Notes: generated by a model not told the origin, from the letters alone. Shown: positions 19,224-29,687, numbered from the stretch's first letter. The stretch is DNA of 64,000 nucleotides from Clostridium thermopalmarium DSM 5974 (GCF_002995795.1 NZ_PVXN01000068.1:1-64000), one strand, 5' to 3'. Numbers and translations are program-made.

Positions 19224-20444
19224 ATGAAAAGTAAGTATGATGAAAGAAGGCTTCTAAGATATACCTATTTGTTTTGCATAATTTGCTTTTTAAATTTAGG
19301 TGTTTTATATTGGCCAAAAGAAAATTTTGATAAAACAGCAATTATTATGGGAGTAGTAGTTTGTGCCCTTATAGCATATGCTCACTTTATTATTAGGAAG
19401 TTTTTTCCTGATGGAGATAAGTATATACAGACTTTTGCATGTATACTGACTGTTATAGGAATAATTCTTATATACAGGATAAATCCATCTAGTGCCATAA
19501 AGCAAATTATATGGTTTACTGTAGGAATAACTGGATTCATAGTCATAGTAGTTTTGCTCCCTAATTTAAAAAAGTTTGCTAAGTATAAGTATTTTTATTT
19601 AGTATGTACTATACTTCTAATGTCATTAGGATCATTCTTAGGGCAAGCTAAACATGGAGCTAAAAACTGGATTACTCTTGGAGGTTATGCTTTCCAACCT
19701 TCAGAATTTGGTAAGCTTTTTCTGGTTGCTTATTTGGCTTCTTCCTTAAGAAAGTACAAAGAGTATAAAGATTTAATAGAACCAGCGATTGTGGTTATGA
19801 TATCCTTGGGATTTATGGTGCTTCAAAGAGATTTAGGTTCTGCTCTGTTATTCTTTGGAATATCTGTAACTATGCTCTATATAGCTACATCAAAATTTAA
19901 GTATGTAGCTACTTGTTTTATATTGTTTGCAGCAGGAGCGGTTATTAGCTATAAGCTTTTTGGACATATAAGGGTTAGAGTGGCTATATGGAAAGATGTA
20001 TGGTCTTATGCTAACAATGAAGGGTATCAGATAGTTCAATCTATGATTGCTATAGCCTCAGGAGGCTTGTTTGGAACGGGATTAGGTCAAGGTTATCCGG
20101 AATTTATACCAATAAATTCCACAGATTTTATATTTGCCGTTTTAAGTGAAGAAATGGGAGGACTTATGGCCTTTGCTGTTATTATATTGTACTTCCTGCT
20201 TTTTTATAGATGTATGAGGGCGGCAGTATATACAGAAGATAAATTTTCAGCCTTGTTAGCTGTTGGCTATAGTGCAATGATAGCAACCCAGGTTTTGGTT
20301 ATTATAGGTGGAGTTATAAATTTAATTCCATTAACAGGTATAACAATGCCTCTTGTAAGTTATGGAGGAAGCTCAATGATTACTACCTTCTTTGCGCTTG
20401 GAATACTTCAAAAGATTTCAGAGGAGGGCAGAAGTGATGAATGA
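19224..20444 (+). CDS. FtsW/RodA/SpoVE family peptidoglycan polymerase (SEDS protein)
   Basis: A polytopic membrane protein of 406 residues with about ten helices. SEDS motifs are visible: AKNWITLGGYAFQPSEFGKL, LQRDLGSALLFFGI, GLGQGYPEFIPINSTDFIFAVLSEEMG and the C-terminal ITMPLVSYGGSSMI. SEDS proteins polymerise glycan strands from lipid II together with a class B PBP, which here is the next gene and overlaps by 8 bases. Whether it acts in division, elongation or sporulation cannot be told from sequence alone; the actinobacterial parallel points to RodA. Confidence 0.93.
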   Translation: MKSKYDERRLLRYTYLFCIICFLNLGVLYWPKENFDKTAIIMGVVVCALIAYAHFIIRKFFPDGDKYIQTFACILTVIGIILIYRINPSSAIKQIIWFTVGITGFIVIVVLLPNLKKFAKYKYFYLVCTILLMSLGSFLGQAKHGAKNWITLGGYAFQPSEFGKLFLVAYLASSLRKYKEYKDLIEPAIVVMISLGFMVLQRDLGSALLFFGISVTMLYIATSKFKYVATCFILFAAGAVISYKLFGHIRVRVAIWKDVWSYANNEGYQIVQSMIAIASGGLFGTGLGQGYPEFIPINSTDFIFAVLSEEMGGLMAFAVIILYFLLFYRCMRAAVYTEDKFSALLAVGYSAMIATQVLVIIGGVINLIPLTGITMPLVSYGGSSMITTFFALGILQKISEEGRSDE

Positions 20445-21852
20445 TATTTCTACAAATATAAAAAAGGTTCTTGTAGTGTTTTTAGTATGCTTTATGGGAG
20501 TAATTATGTATATAACTTATTTTCAAGTTTTTAAAGCAGAAAAGATTGTGCAAAGCCCTTACAATAAAAGAATTCAAGCAAAGAGAAACTCCATATTGAG
20601 AGGAACAATCTATGATAGAAACATGACAGCCTTGACAAAGAGTAAAAAAATAAGCACTTTAAATCAAGAAAGAACTTATACTGAGGGAAGTGCCTTTGCT
20701 CATGTACTAGGATATGTAAATCCTAGATATGGAATCACAGGACTAGAAAAGCAATATGATTCCACTCTTTTAGGGGAAGATGCTATGGATTTATCAAAAG
20801 TTGTTCAATTTGTTACAGAAAAAAAAGATGAGGTTGGTTATAGCATAAGAACTACTCTGGACTCTAAGATACAAAAAAAGGCATATAGTTTATTGGGAAA
20901 TAATAAAGGAGCTGTAGTAGCAATAGAGCCTCAAACTGGAGAGATTTTGGCTATGGTATCAACGCCATCTTTTGACCCAAACAACCTAGAGAAAAACTGG
21001 CAGAATTTAAACACTAATAAAGATATACCTTTATACAACAGGGCTATTTTAGGAATGTATCCACCAGGTTCAACTTTTAAAGTAGTCACTGCTGTTAGCG
21101 CTTTAGAGAATTTACCAGGGATCACAGAAAGAAGATTCGATGATGATGGAGTACTTGTTTTTAATGCAAAAGAATCTCTTAAAAACTATGCTGGACACAG
21201 TTATGGAAATATAAACTTAAAACAGGCTTTTTATAAATCAAGTAACGTAGTATTTGGAACCTTAGGTATGGAGCTTGGAAATGAAGCTTTAAAAACTACA
21301 GCAGAAAAGTTTTATTTCAATAACACCATACCTAGCAATGATTTTGTTGCCAAAAATAGTAGATTTCCAAGTTTGGAAAGCTATGAAAAGGGGAATATGG
21401 CCCAAAGTGCTATAGGACAGGGAGAAGTTCTTGCAACTCCTATAGAAATGGCATTAGTAGCTGCATCTATAGCTAATGATGGTGTCATAATGAAGCCTCT
21501 TATTGTTAAAGAGATATTAAAACCTACTGGTCAGAGCATAAAAAAGATAAAAGCTGAAGAACTTCAGCGAGTTACATCGATTGAGAATGCTAAAATCATA
21601 AAAGAATATATGAGAGCCACTGTAACTGAAGGAACAGGAGGTGCTGCGGCCTTAGAATCTGTAGAAGTTTGTGGTAAAACAGGAACTGCTGATACAGGAA
21701 GAGAAGGTGAAAAACCTCATTCTTGGTTTATAGGCTTTGCACCTTATGATAATCCTAAGATAGCTATTGCGGTAATTGTTGAAAACGGAGGAACAGGTGG
21801 AGGAATAGCTGCAGAAATTGCAGGGCAAGTTATAAAAACAGCGCTTCAATAA
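20437..21852 (+). CDS. Class B penicillin-binding protein (peptidoglycan transpeptidase)
   Basis: A 471-residue cell-wall cross-linking enzyme. The start is ATG 20437 with GAGGAGGG upstream, inside the end of the SEDS gene. One N-terminal anchor helix (VLVVFLVCFMGVIMYITYF) is followed by a short N-terminal domain (RGTIYDRNMTAL, YGITGLEKQYDSTLLG), then the transpeptidase with SxxK motif PGSTFK, SxN motif KSSNVVF and KTG motif GKTGTAD. The short N-terminal part resembles PbpA of mycobacteria rather than full PBP2/PBP3. It is paired with the SEDS protein as usual. Confidence 0.94.
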   Translation: MNDISTNIKKVLVVFLVCFMGVIMYITYFQVFKAEKIVQSPYNKRIQAKRNSILRGTIYDRNMTALTKSKKISTLNQERTYTEGSAFAHVLGYVNPRYGITGLEKQYDSTLLGEDAMDLSKVVQFVTEKKDEVGYSIRTTLDSKIQKKAYSLLGNNKGAVVAIEPQTGEILAMVSTPSFDPNNLEKNWQNLNTNKDIPLYNRAILGMYPPGSTFKVVTAVSALENLPGITERRFDDDGVLVFNAKESLKNYAGHSYGNINLKQAFYKSSNVVFGTLGMELGNEALKTTAEKFYFNNTIPSNDFVAKNSRFPSLESYEKGNMAQSAIGQGEVLATPIEMALVAASIANDGVIMKPLIVKEILKPTGQSIKKIKAEELQRVTSIENAKIIKEYMRATVTEGTGGAAALESVEVCGKTGTADTGREGEKPHSWFIGFAPYDNPKIAIAVIVENGGTGGGIAAEIAGQVIKTALQ

Positions 21853-21878
21853 ATACTTTCCTTTATCATCTTATAGGT

Positions 21879-21940
21879 ATGTTTTAAGAAATTATACGAA
21901 ATTCATAATTTCTTGAAACATAGTGAAGAACGTATGTTTC
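21879..21940 (+). other. Overlapping hairpins after the PBP gene
   Basis: A 17-bp inverted repeat (ATGTTTTAAGAAATTAT at 21879-21895 with ATAATTTCTTGAAACAT at 21905-21921, one G-U pair) shares its 3' end with a second, shorter hairpin. In the second, GAAACATA at 21915-21922 pairs with TATGTTTC at 21933-21940, followed by TTTTCC. The two cannot form together. They may simply be terminators or act as an attenuator. Confidence 0.6.
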
Positions 21941-21965
21941 TTTTCCTATTATAATGATATATAAT

Positions 21966-21999
21966 AAAGTCAAGAGTTTTGTAGAATCTTGACTTTTTT
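21966..21999 (+). terminator. Intrinsic terminator before the YdjM-like gene
   Basis: AAAGTCAAGA, an 11-base loop, TCTTGACTTT and further T. It ends the FHA-SEDS-PBP operon just before the next gene's Shine-Dalgarno. Confidence 0.85.
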
Positions 22000-22029
22000 T
22001 ATGTCATTATAAAATATAAAGGAGAAATT

Positions 22030-22632
22030 ATGAAAGGAAAGACTCATGCGGGAATAGGTGCTTTTACTTTTATATCAATATGTCATAAGGTGCCTGGAGG
22101 ATTTAATTATTTTGGACTTTTAGTTGTTATATTGGCATCTTTAATACCAGATATAGATCATCCTAAGAGTATAATAAATAGATATATACTTCCATTTAAA
22201 AACAAGAAAACAAAAGTTGTGGTTTATATATGTTTAGCTATAATTGTATTATATTTTGATTATTTATATGTTGATGCTCCTGCTTTAAAAGCTTTAGGAA
22301 TTTCTTTAGTCTTTGTAGCTTTATCTTCCCATAGAAATGGACTTACGCATAGTTTACTAGGCTTAGTAGTATTCACTATGATATTTGGTTATTTAGGAGA
22401 AACTTATAATATACCTAATATGACATATTATTTTATGATTGGATACGGTATGCATTTAGCTTGTGATATGATGACAAGGATGGGAATTCCTCTGTTCTAT
22501 CCATTTATAAAAAAGAAATATAGTTTTCCACTAACTTATAATCCAAGTTCAAAAGGTGGAAGTGGTTTTGAAGATTTCTTGATGATAGCAGGAATTGCAT
22601 ATACAATATACAGACTTCCGACAATTTTTTAA
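22030..22632 (+). CDS. YdjM-family (DUF457) membrane-bound metal-dependent hydrolase
   Basis: A 200-residue protein with about four hydrophobic segments. It keeps the family's metal-site residues: the N-terminal KTHAGIG, PDIDHPKS, HRNGLTHSLLG, and HLACDMMTRMGIPLFYPF. Members are predicted inner-membrane hydrolases; the substrate is unknown, although the E. coli member belongs to the LexA regulon. AAAGGAG precedes the ATG. It lies directly before uvrC and may be co-transcribed with it. Confidence 0.88.
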   Translation: MKGKTHAGIGAFTFISICHKVPGGFNYFGLLVVILASLIPDIDHPKSIINRYILPFKNKKTKVVVYICLAIIVLYFDYLYVDAPALKALGISLVFVALSSHRNGLTHSLLGLVVFTMIFGYLGETYNIPNMTYYFMIGYGMHLACDMMTRMGIPLFYPFIKKKYSFPLTYNPSSKGGSGFEDFLMIAGIAYTIYRLPTIF

Positions 22633-22654
22633 TTGAAAAGAGGTGTATAGAGGA

Positions 22655-24514
22655 ATGTTTGATTTTGAATATCAACTAAAGATGCTTCCTGACAAACCAG
22701 GAGTTTATTTGATGAAAAATTCTTTAGGTGAAATTATATACGTAGGGAAAGCAAAGGTGCTTAAAAATAGAGTAAGGCAGTACTTTCAGAATTCTAAAAA
22801 TCACGGAAATAAGGTTAAAGCTATGGTTAAAAACATTGCAGAATTTGAGTATATCATTACGGATTCTGAAATGGAAGCTCTTATTCTAGAATGTAATTTA
22901 ATTAAAAAGCATAGACCAAGGTACAATATTCTCCTTAAAGATGATAAGCATTATCCTTTTATAAAGATAACTATAAATGAAGACTTTCCAAGGGTGTTTG
23001 TAACAAGAAACAGGGCAAAGGATGGTGCTAAGTATTTTGGACCTTATCCAGACGCATCGGCTGTATATGAAACTATTGAGCTTATAAAAAAGATATTTCC
23101 AATAAGAACTTGCAGATTTGCAATAAAGGAAAATGGAGAGAAGATAAAACCTTGTCTAAATTATCATATAAATTTATGTACAGCACCTTGTGCAGGATAT
23201 GTAAGCAAAGAGGAGTACGGAAAAACTATAAAAAAGATAATTGATTTGCTGAACGGAAAAGAAAATGAATTTATAGAAGATTTAAAATGTAAAATGAATG
23301 AGGCTTCGGAAGCTTTAGAATTTGAAAAAGCAGCTTCTCTAAGAGATAAAGTTTTGGCAGTTGAAAAGATTAGGGAAAGACAGAAGATAATTACAAGTAA
23401 TTTTGAAAATGAGGATTTCATAAATATATATAATGATGAAGAAGATTGGTGTTCTCAGGTATTTTTTGTAAGAGAGGGTAAAATAATAGGAAGGGAACAT
23501 TTTATTTTAGAAAATGATATATTTAATGAAAAATCCGAAATGATTTCTACGTTTATTAAAGATTTTTATGGAGGAACAGCATTTATTCCTAAGACTATAT
23601 ATGTCCCAGAGGTTTCAGATAGAGAGCTCTTAGAAGAATGGCTTTCCTTAAAAAGAGGATCTAGGGTATCTATTAAAATTCCACAAAAAGGGGAAAAGAA
23701 AAAGTTGCTGGAACTTGTGGAAAGCAATGCAAAGAATACATTAGAGCAGTTTAAACTAAAGATAAAGATGGATAAAGAATTAAACAACAATATTTTAGAA
23801 GAATTAGCAGAAGTGCTGGAGATGGAAGAATTGCCTCATAGAATTGAGGCTTATGATATTTCTAATATACAAGGAGTAGATTCTGTAGGAACTATGGTGG
23901 TTTTTGAAGATGGTAAACCTAAAAATAGTGATTATAGAAGGTTTAAAATAAAAACTGTTAAGGGCGCAGATGATTATGAAAGTATGAGAGAAATTTTAAC
24001 AAGAAGATTTCAGCACGGTATTAGAGAGATAAAAGATATACAGGAAAGAGAGCTTCTTTTAAGTGGTGCTAAGTTTAGCATATTCCCAGATTTGCTTTTA
24101 ATGGATGGGGGAAAGGGACAAGTGAATGTTGCATTAGAAGTATTAGATAATCTTAATATTAGTATACCTGTCTGTGGAATGGTTAAGGATGATAGACACA
24201 GAACTCGGGGTTTGATATATAATGGTAAAGAGATAAGCGTTACTCCTAAAATTATGAATCTAATAACAAGAATACAGGATGAAGTTCACAGATTTGCTAT
24301 AACTTATCATAGAAGTTTAAGAAATAAAAGAGTTCTTCACTCTATACTAGAAGATATACCTAATATTGGAGATAAGAGAAGAAAAGCATTGTTGCAAAAG
24401 TTTGGAAGTATAGATAATATTAAAAAGGCGACTTATGAAGAACTGCTGGAAACAGAATCTATAAATGAAAAAGCAGCTCAGAGCATAATAGATTATTTTA
24501 ACAAATGTAAATAA
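22655..24514 (+). CDS. uvrC: Excinuclease ABC subunit C
   Basis: The nuclease that cuts on both sides of a lesion after UvrB loading. The start is ATG 22655 (MFDFEYQLKMLPDKPGVYLM), with GAGGTG nine bases upstream. The 619 residues hold a GIY-YIG domain (GEIIYVGKAKVLKNRVRQYF), a cysteine cluster (CRFAIK, CLNYHINLCTAPCAGYV), a UVR UvrB-binding motif at ~205-240, the UvrC RNase H-like domain (EAYDISNIQGVDSVGTMVVF, LLLMDGGKGQVN) and C-terminal helix-hairpin-helix motifs (DIPNIGDKRRKALL). Full length, apart from uvrBA as usual. Confidence 0.98.
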   Translation: MFDFEYQLKMLPDKPGVYLMKNSLGEIIYVGKAKVLKNRVRQYFQNSKNHGNKVKAMVKNIAEFEYIITDSEMEALILECNLIKKHRPRYNILLKDDKHYPFIKITINEDFPRVFVTRNRAKDGAKYFGPYPDASAVYETIELIKKIFPIRTCRFAIKENGEKIKPCLNYHINLCTAPCAGYVSKEEYGKTIKKIIDLLNGKENEFIEDLKCKMNEASEALEFEKAASLRDKVLAVEKIRERQKIITSNFENEDFINIYNDEEDWCSQVFFVREGKIIGREHFILENDIFNEKSEMISTFIKDFYGGTAFIPKTIYVPEVSDRELLEEWLSLKRGSRVSIKIPQKGEKKKLLELVESNAKNTLEQFKLKIKMDKELNNNILEELAEVLEMEELPHRIEAYDISNIQGVDSVGTMVVFEDGKPKNSDYRRFKIKTVKGADDYESMREILTRRFQHGIREIKDIQERELLLSGAKFSIFPDLLLMDGGKGQVNVALEVLDNLNISIPVCGMVKDDRHRTRGLIYNGKEISVTPKIMNLITRIQDEVHRFAITYHRSLRNKRVLHSILEDIPNIGDKRRKALLQKFGSIDNIKKATYEELLETESINEKAAQSIIDYFNKCK

Positions 24515-24529
24515 GGAGGAATGGTACTG

Positions 24530-25264
24530 ATGAAATATGTTTTAGACGTGCATACTCATACAGTAGCAAGTGGGCATGCTTATAGCACTTTGCTGGAAAA
24601 TGCAAAGTTTGCATCAGAAATAGGATTGAAGGTTTTAGGAACTACAGAACACGGCCCTGAAATGCCTGGTGCACCTCATATATGGTATTTTCACAATCTT
24701 AAGGTATTGCCAAGAGAAATGTATGGTGTTATGATGCTTTATGGATGTGAAGCTAATATTATGGACTATGATGGAAATTTAGATTTAACTGAGAAAGATA
24801 TGAAGTTTTTGGATATAGTAATAGCTAGTTTACATGATCCGTGTATAATTCCAGGAACAAGAGAAGAAAACACAAGAGCTCTTTTAAAAGCTATGGATAA
24901 TCCTAAAGTTGATATTATAGGGCATTCAGGAAATCCTCAGTTTCCTATATATGAAGAAGAAGTTGTAAAAAAGGCTAAAGAGAAGAATATACTTATTGAA
25001 ATTAACAATAGTTCTTTTAAGACGTCTAGAAAAGGCAGTGAGCCAATTTGCAGAAAAATAGCAGAACTTTGTAAGAAACATGGTACTAAAGTAATATTAG
25101 GTACTGACTCTCATGTATGTTTTACAATTGGAAATTTTGATATAGCGGGAAAGTTAATTAATGAGATAGGTATGCCTGAGGATTTAATAATGAACACAGA
25201 TTACAAAAAGTTAATAAGTTATTTAAAGTCTAAAGGAAAATTAGAAGATATTAATCTTGATTAA
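24530..25264 (+). CDS. PHP domain phosphatase/hydrolase (YcdX-like)
   Basis: A soluble 244-residue metal-dependent hydrolase of the polymerase-and-histidinol-phosphatase superfamily. Metal ligands are visible in [51 protein letters not shown] and LGTDSHVC. Start ATG 24530 is chosen because AAGGAGG lies nine bases upstream; ATG 24521 is too close. It follows uvrC by 15 bases and precedes murB in the same direction. The substrate is unknown; YcdX relatives act on small phosphate esters in vitro. Confidence 0.9.
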   Translation: MKYVLDVHTHTVASGHAYSTLLENAKFASEIGLKVLGTTEHGPEMPGAPHIWYFHNLKVLPREMYGVMMLYGCEANIMDYDGNLDLTEKDMKFLDIVIASLHDPCIIPGTREENTRALLKAMDNPKVDIIGHSGNPQFPIYEEEVVKKAKEKNILIEINNSSFKTSRKGSEPICRKIAELCKKHGTKVILGTDSHVCFTIGNFDIAGKLINEIGMPEDLIMNTDYKKLISYLKSKGKLEDINLD

Positions 25265-25319
25265 ATAATACTATATATTCTATACTAGTTACATAACAAT
25301 AATGATCAAGGAGAGACAA

Positions 25320-26234
25320 ATGGTTCAGTGTATAGAAAAATTAAAGAGTATACTAAGGGAAGAAGAGATAAAACTAAATGTTTTAATGAAGAACTGTACT
25401 TCATTTAAGGTCGGAGGGCCTGCAGATATATTTGTTACACCGGATAGTTATGAAAAAATAAGACAAATTATAAGGGTATGTAAAGATAGTGAAGTTCCAT
25501 ATTTTATTTTAGGAAGAGGCTCAAATCTTTTGGTCAAAGACGGAGGCATTAGAGGTGTAGTTATAAGCCTAAGCAAGCTTAATAAAATCAAGGTAGAGGG
25601 AGAAAGAGTTATTACTCAAAGTGGTGCGCTTTTATCAAAGGTTACTCATGCTGCTCTTGAGGCATCTTTAACTGGTTTAGAGTTTGCAAATGGAATTCCT
25701 GGAAGTGTAGGTGGAGCAGTTACTATGAATGCTGGTGCATATAATGGTGAGATTTCTCAGGTAATAGAAAGCGCATTAGTTATAGATGATAAATGTGAAA
25801 TAAGGAGATTGTCGAAAGAAGAATTAGAATTAAGCTACAGAATGAGTGCAATTTTAAAGTATAATTATGTAGTTTTAGAGGCTACATTTAAACTTCAAAA
25901 AGGAGACTATAATGTTATAAAAGCTAGAATGGATGATTTGATGGGAAGAAGAAGGGAAAAACAACCTTTAGAGTATCCATCGGCAGGAAGTACATTTAAA
26001 AGACCAGAAGGGTACTTTGCAGGAAAGCTAATAGAAGATAGCGGGCTAAAAGGTACGCGAATTGGCGGTGCTGAGGTTTCTATGAAGCACTCAGGATTCA
26101 TAATAAACAAAGAAAATGCAACTGCAAAGGATATTTTGGACTTAATAAAACTAGTTCAAGATAGGGTAAAACAAAAATTTAATGTGGAATTAAATACTGA
26201 AGTCAGAATAATCGGAGAAGACGAAAAAAATTAG
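25320..26234 (+). CDS. murB: UDP-N-acetylenolpyruvoylglucosamine reductase
   Basis: FAD enzyme that reduces UDP-GlcNAc-enolpyruvate to UDP-MurNAc in the second committed step of peptidoglycan synthesis. The start is ATG 25320 ([12 protein letters not shown]) after AAGGAGAG. The 304 residues carry [62 protein letters not shown] and [13 protein letters not shown], with the catalytic serine and glutamate of type II MurB. In many clostridia murB precedes rapZ-yvcK-whiA, as here. A strong terminator follows. Confidence 0.97.
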   Translation: MVQCIEKLKSILREEEIKLNVLMKNCTSFKVGGPADIFVTPDSYEKIRQIIRVCKDSEVPYFILGRGSNLLVKDGGIRGVVISLSKLNKIKVEGERVITQSGALLSKVTHAALEASLTGLEFANGIPGSVGGAVTMNAGAYNGEISQVIESALVIDDKCEIRRLSKEELELSYRMSAILKYNYVVLEATFKLQKGDYNVIKARMDDLMGRRREKQPLEYPSAGSTFKRPEGYFAGKLIEDSGLKGTRIGGAEVSMKHSGFIINKENATAKDILDLIKLVQDRVKQKFNVELNTEVRIIGEDEKN

Positions 26235-26323
26235 TTTAAAAACTAAAGTGAAAATGCTTTATAGTATAATAGAGAAGTATAAAAAGTTTAGAACTTTAGC
26301 CTCTACCTTGAGTTTAAATGAGG

Positions 26324-26370
26324 AAAGAACGTCTAACAAACTTAAAAAGATTTGTTAGATGTTCTTTTTA
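26324..26370 (+). terminator. Intrinsic terminator after murB
   Basis: AAGAACGTCTAACAAA pairs with TTTGTTAGATGTTCTT across a 10-base loop, followed by TTTTA. The gap 26235-26498 otherwise holds only AT-rich sequence and an inverted repeat GTGTTAT...ATAACAC (26450-26472) just before rapZ. Confidence 0.9.
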
Positions 26371-26498
26371 TATCCTTACCAACTTAAAGTTTGAATTTTT
26401 ATAAATATAAATTATTGCAATAATTAAATAAGCTAATGAACTTAAAAGTGTGTTATAATAAAAAAATAACACTGTGTTACTATTAGGAGGGGATTAAG

Positions 26499-27383
26499 AT
26501 GAGGTTTGTTATTGTAACAGGATTATCAGGGGCTGGTAAAAGCCAAGCAATTAGAAGCCTAGAAGATTTAGGATATTTTTGTGTAGACAATTTACCTCCG
26601 ACCTTAATGTCGAAATTTGCAGAAGCCTGTTATCAAACAGATGGTAAGATAGATAAAATAGCATTAGTTATAGATATAAGGGGGGGAGAGTTCTTCGACG
26701 ATCTATTTGAGAGCTTGAATTATTTGACAGAACAAAACTATAAATATGAGATTTTATTTTTAGATGCGAATGATAGAGTATTAGTTAAAAGATATAAAGA
26801 ATCCAGAAGAAAACATCCGTTAGCTCCACAAGGAAGAATACTTCAGGGAATAGAGTTAGAAAGAGAAAGATTAAATGAAGTTAAGTATAGAGCTAATAAT
26901 ATAATTGATACTTCTAATATGACTCCTATGCAGCTCAGAGAAAAAATATCGAGAATCTATGGTGATGATGACCAAAAAGGAAATAATCTTATAATAAATG
27001 TACTATCCTTTGGATTTAAGTATGGTATACCAGTAGATGCAGATTTAGTATTTGATGTAAGGTTCTTGCCTAATCCTTTTTATATACCAGAGTTGAAAGG
27101 ATTTTCAGGAGATGATAAAGAGATAAAGGATTATGTTTTGAGTTTCAAAGAGACCAAGGAGTTCATTTCTAAGTTAGAAGATATGCTTGAATTTTTAATA
27201 CCTAACTATATAAAAGAAGGTAAGAGGCAGCTTATAATAGCTATAGGATGTACAGGAGGAAGACATCGCTCTGTAGCTATTACAAATACAATATATGAGA
27301 CACTAAAAGCAAATGGGCATAATGTAAGCAAAGAGCATAGAGATATAAATGAAGATATAAAAAAGGCTGGGCATAAGTCATGA
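26499..27383 (+). CDS. rapZ: RNase adapter RapZ (YvcJ), P-loop nucleotide-binding protein
   Basis: A 294-residue nucleotide-binding protein. Walker A is GLSGAGKS (8-15), with [31 protein letters not shown] and the C-terminal [13 protein letters not shown] motif. In E. coli, RapZ senses glucosamine-6-phosphate and directs decay of the sRNA GlmZ; the Firmicute YvcJ hydrolyses GTP and affects competence, so the name follows sequence similarity only. AGGAGGGG precedes the ATG. Its stop overlaps the next start (ATGA), as in the conserved rapZ-yvcK-whiA operon. Confidence 0.95.
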   Translation: MRFVIVTGLSGAGKSQAIRSLEDLGYFCVDNLPPTLMSKFAEACYQTDGKIDKIALVIDIRGGEFFDDLFESLNYLTEQNYKYEILFLDANDRVLVKRYKESRRKHPLAPQGRILQGIELERERLNEVKYRANNIIDTSNMTPMQLREKISRIYGDDDQKGNNLIINVLSFGFKYGIPVDADLVFDVRFLPNPFYIPELKGFSGDDKEIKDYVLSFKETKEFISKLEDMLEFLIPNYIKEGKRQLIIAIGCTGGRHRSVAITNTIYETLKANGHNVSKEHRDINEDIKKAGHKS

Positions 27384-28717
27384 AGGTGGTACAATGGTTA
27401 AAACCTGGGGTAAAAGTAAAAAGGTGGATTGGGCTTGGTGCCATGGGAATTTTGTTTATAGTATTTGCAGCGGTGGAATTTTTTAACAGAAGCAATGTCT
27501 CCAGAGAATATAAACTTTTCTATGGCTTTTTAATTGTATCTGGAATTTTTATACTTTACATTTCTATAAACCAAGGTATAAGATCAATCATAGCCTTAAT
27601 AAATAAAGGATATTTAAGTGTATCTATAGATTCTACTAAATTAGAGAATCTTATATATGAAAAGAGACTTTTAGTACGAGGACCTAAAATTGTAGCCATA
27701 GGAGGGGGCACTGGCCTTTCTACTATGCTTAGGGGAATAAAATACTATACATCAAATATAACAGCTATAGTTACTGTAGGAGACGATGGAGGTGGTTCAG
27801 GAGCTTTAAGAGAGGAGCTTGGAATACTTCCTCCAGGAGACATAAGAAACTGTATATTAGCTTTAGCTGATACAGAACCTTTAATGGAAGAATTGCTTCA
27901 GTACAGATTTAAAGAAGGAAATTTGAAAAACCAGAGTTTTGGAAACTTATTTTTAGCAGCTATGGATGGTATATCCAATAACTTCGAAGAAGCTGTTAAA
28001 AAGATGAGTTCTGTTCTAGCTGTAACAGGAAGGGTACTTCCTGTTACTTTAGATGATATGGTATTAAAGGCGAGATTAGAAAATGGCAATATAGTAGAAG
28101 GGGAATCAAATATTCCAAAAGAGGCTATAAGGCAAAAGAGTAAAATAGAAAGGATGTTTATAGAGCCTAAAACGGCAAAAGCCTTGAATGAAGCGCTAGA
28201 GGCTATAATGGATGCAGATGCTATTATTCTAGGACCAGGAAGCCTTTATACTAGTGTAATTCCTAACCTTTTAGTTAAAGATATACGTAAGGCATTGAAA
28301 GATACAAAAGCTTTAAAAATATATGTATCAAATATAATGACTCAAGAAGGAGAAACAGACGGATATTCTGTAGCGGATCATATAAAGGCTATTTTTAAGC
28401 ATGGTGGTAATGGAATTATAGACTATGTTGCAACTAATACTCGGGAGATTAATGATTCAATAAGAGAAAGATATTTAGAAAAGAATGCAGAACCTGTAAA
28501 AATAAATGAAAAAGAGATTATGGACTTAAACGTAAAGGTTGTGCAAGGGGATTTTGTTACAATTAAAAATGGATTTGCAAGACATGATCCTGATAAATTA
28601 GCTAAGTTTTTAATGGAAATAATAATGGATAAAAAACTATTATTTGATAGAAAGAAAATAATAGAGTATTTTTATTTGTCACAAAGATTAAAGGAAAATA
28701 AAAAATGTAAGGAGTAG
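27380..28717 (+). CDS. yvcK: Gluconeogenesis/morphogenesis factor YvcK family protein
   Basis: A 445-residue UDP-sugar-binding protein of the CofD-like family. Two N-terminal hydrophobic helices (residues ~12-35 and ~46-70) are followed by [57 protein letters not shown] and [15 protein letters not shown]. In B. subtilis YvcK is needed for growth on gluconeogenic carbon sources and for normal placement of PBP1. The membrane-anchored N-terminus is present in part of the family. It overlaps rapZ by 4 bases and precedes whiA by 7. Confidence 0.94.
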   Translation: MKVVQWLKPGVKVKRWIGLGAMGILFIVFAAVEFFNRSNVSREYKLFYGFLIVSGIFILYISINQGIRSIIALINKGYLSVSIDSTKLENLIYEKRLLVRGPKIVAIGGGTGLSTMLRGIKYYTSNITAIVTVGDDGGGSGALREELGILPPGDIRNCILALADTEPLMEELLQYRFKEGNLKNQSFGNLFLAAMDGISNNFEEAVKKMSSVLAVTGRVLPVTLDDMVLKARLENGNIVEGESNIPKEAIRQKSKIERMFIEPKTAKALNEALEAIMDADAIILGPGSLYTSVIPNLLVKDIRKALKDTKALKIYVSNIMTQEGETDGYSVADHIKAIFKHGGNGIIDYVATNTREINDSIRERYLEKNAEPVKINEKEIMDLNVKVVQGDFVTIKNGFARHDPDKLAKFLMEIIMDKKLLFDRKKIIEYFYLSQRLKENKKCKE

Positions 28718-28724
28718 AAGAGGT

Positions 28725-29678
28725 ATGTCATTTTCCTCAAAAGTTAAAAATGAGATATGCAGATATACAGATTTGACTAGAGAAGAAGCAGTTGCAGAGT
28801 TATCTGGACTTATGAAGGTGAGTGGAACCTTAGGGTTTAGTGGAGATATGAAGATGAACTTTAGAATAACAACAGAAAACCCTGCAATTGCAAGATTAGC
28901 ATTTAAGCTTTTAAAGGAGCATTTTAATATTCATACAAAAATATTTGTAAAAAAAAGCAATTCCTTAAAGAAGAATAATATATATTTAGTTATTATAGAA
29001 CATGATATGGGAGTAAAAGAACTTTTAAAAGAAGTAGGAGTTTTAAAGGAAGAAAAAGATTTACTCTCTTTAGATTACAGTATTCCTGACAGAATCGTTA
29101 AATCAGATATATGCAAAAGGGTATTTATAAGAGGAGCATTTTTAGGAGGAGGAAGCATTAGTAATCCAGAAAAAACTTATCATTTAGAGTTTGTAACACA
29201 TCATGAGGACTATGCAAATGAGCTTAGCAAGCTCATAAATACATATGGATTAAGCTCAAAGGTTATTCAAAGAAAAAGCAGTTTTGTAATCTACTTAAAA
29301 GAAGGAGAGCAGATTGTAGATTTGCTGAATGTAATAGGAGCTCATGAGTCCCTTTTAGAACTTGAAAATGTAAGAATAATGAAGGAAATGAGAAACAATG
29401 TAAATAGATTGGTTAATTGTGAAACTGCAAATTTAAGTAAAACTGTTAATGCAGCTGTAAGACAAATTGAAAGTATAAGGCTCATAGAAAAAGAAATAGG
29501 ATTAAAAAGACTTCCTAAAAATTTAAGGGAGGTTGCAGAACTTAGATTGAATTATCCTAATGAATCCTTAAAGGAACTTGGACAAATGCTAGATCCTCCT
29601 GTAGGGAAGTCTGGTATAAATCACAGGCTTAGAAGAATTGAAAAAATAGCAGATGAGTTAAAAAAAGAAGGAAGGTAG
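28725..29678 (+). CDS. whiA: WhiA DNA-binding protein
   Basis: A 317-residue protein with an N-terminal LAGLIDADG-like fold that has lost nuclease function (EEAVAELSGLMKVSGTLG; FIRGAFLGGGSISNPEKTYHLEF) and a C-terminal helix-turn-helix (LRLNYPNESLKELGQMLDPP, SGINHRLRRI). In actinobacteria WhiA is a sporulation regulator; in B. subtilis it affects division and chromosome segregation. AGAGGT precedes the ATG. It is the third member of rapZ-yvcK-whiA. The crh gene that follows in Bacillus is absent. Confidence 0.96.
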   Translation: MSFSSKVKNEICRYTDLTREEAVAELSGLMKVSGTLGFSGDMKMNFRITTENPAIARLAFKLLKEHFNIHTKIFVKKSNSLKKNNIYLVIIEHDMGVKELLKEVGVLKEEKDLLSLDYSIPDRIVKSDICKRVFIRGAFLGGGSISNPEKTYHLEFVTHHEDYANELSKLINTYGLSSKVIQRKSSFVIYLKEGEQIVDLLNVIGAHESLLELENVRIMKEMRNNVNRLVNCETANLSKTVNAAVRQIESIRLIEKEIGLKRLPKNLREVAELRLNYPNESLKELGQMLDPPVGKSGINHRLRRIEKIADELKKEGR

Positions 29679-29687
29679 GTTTAGTAA

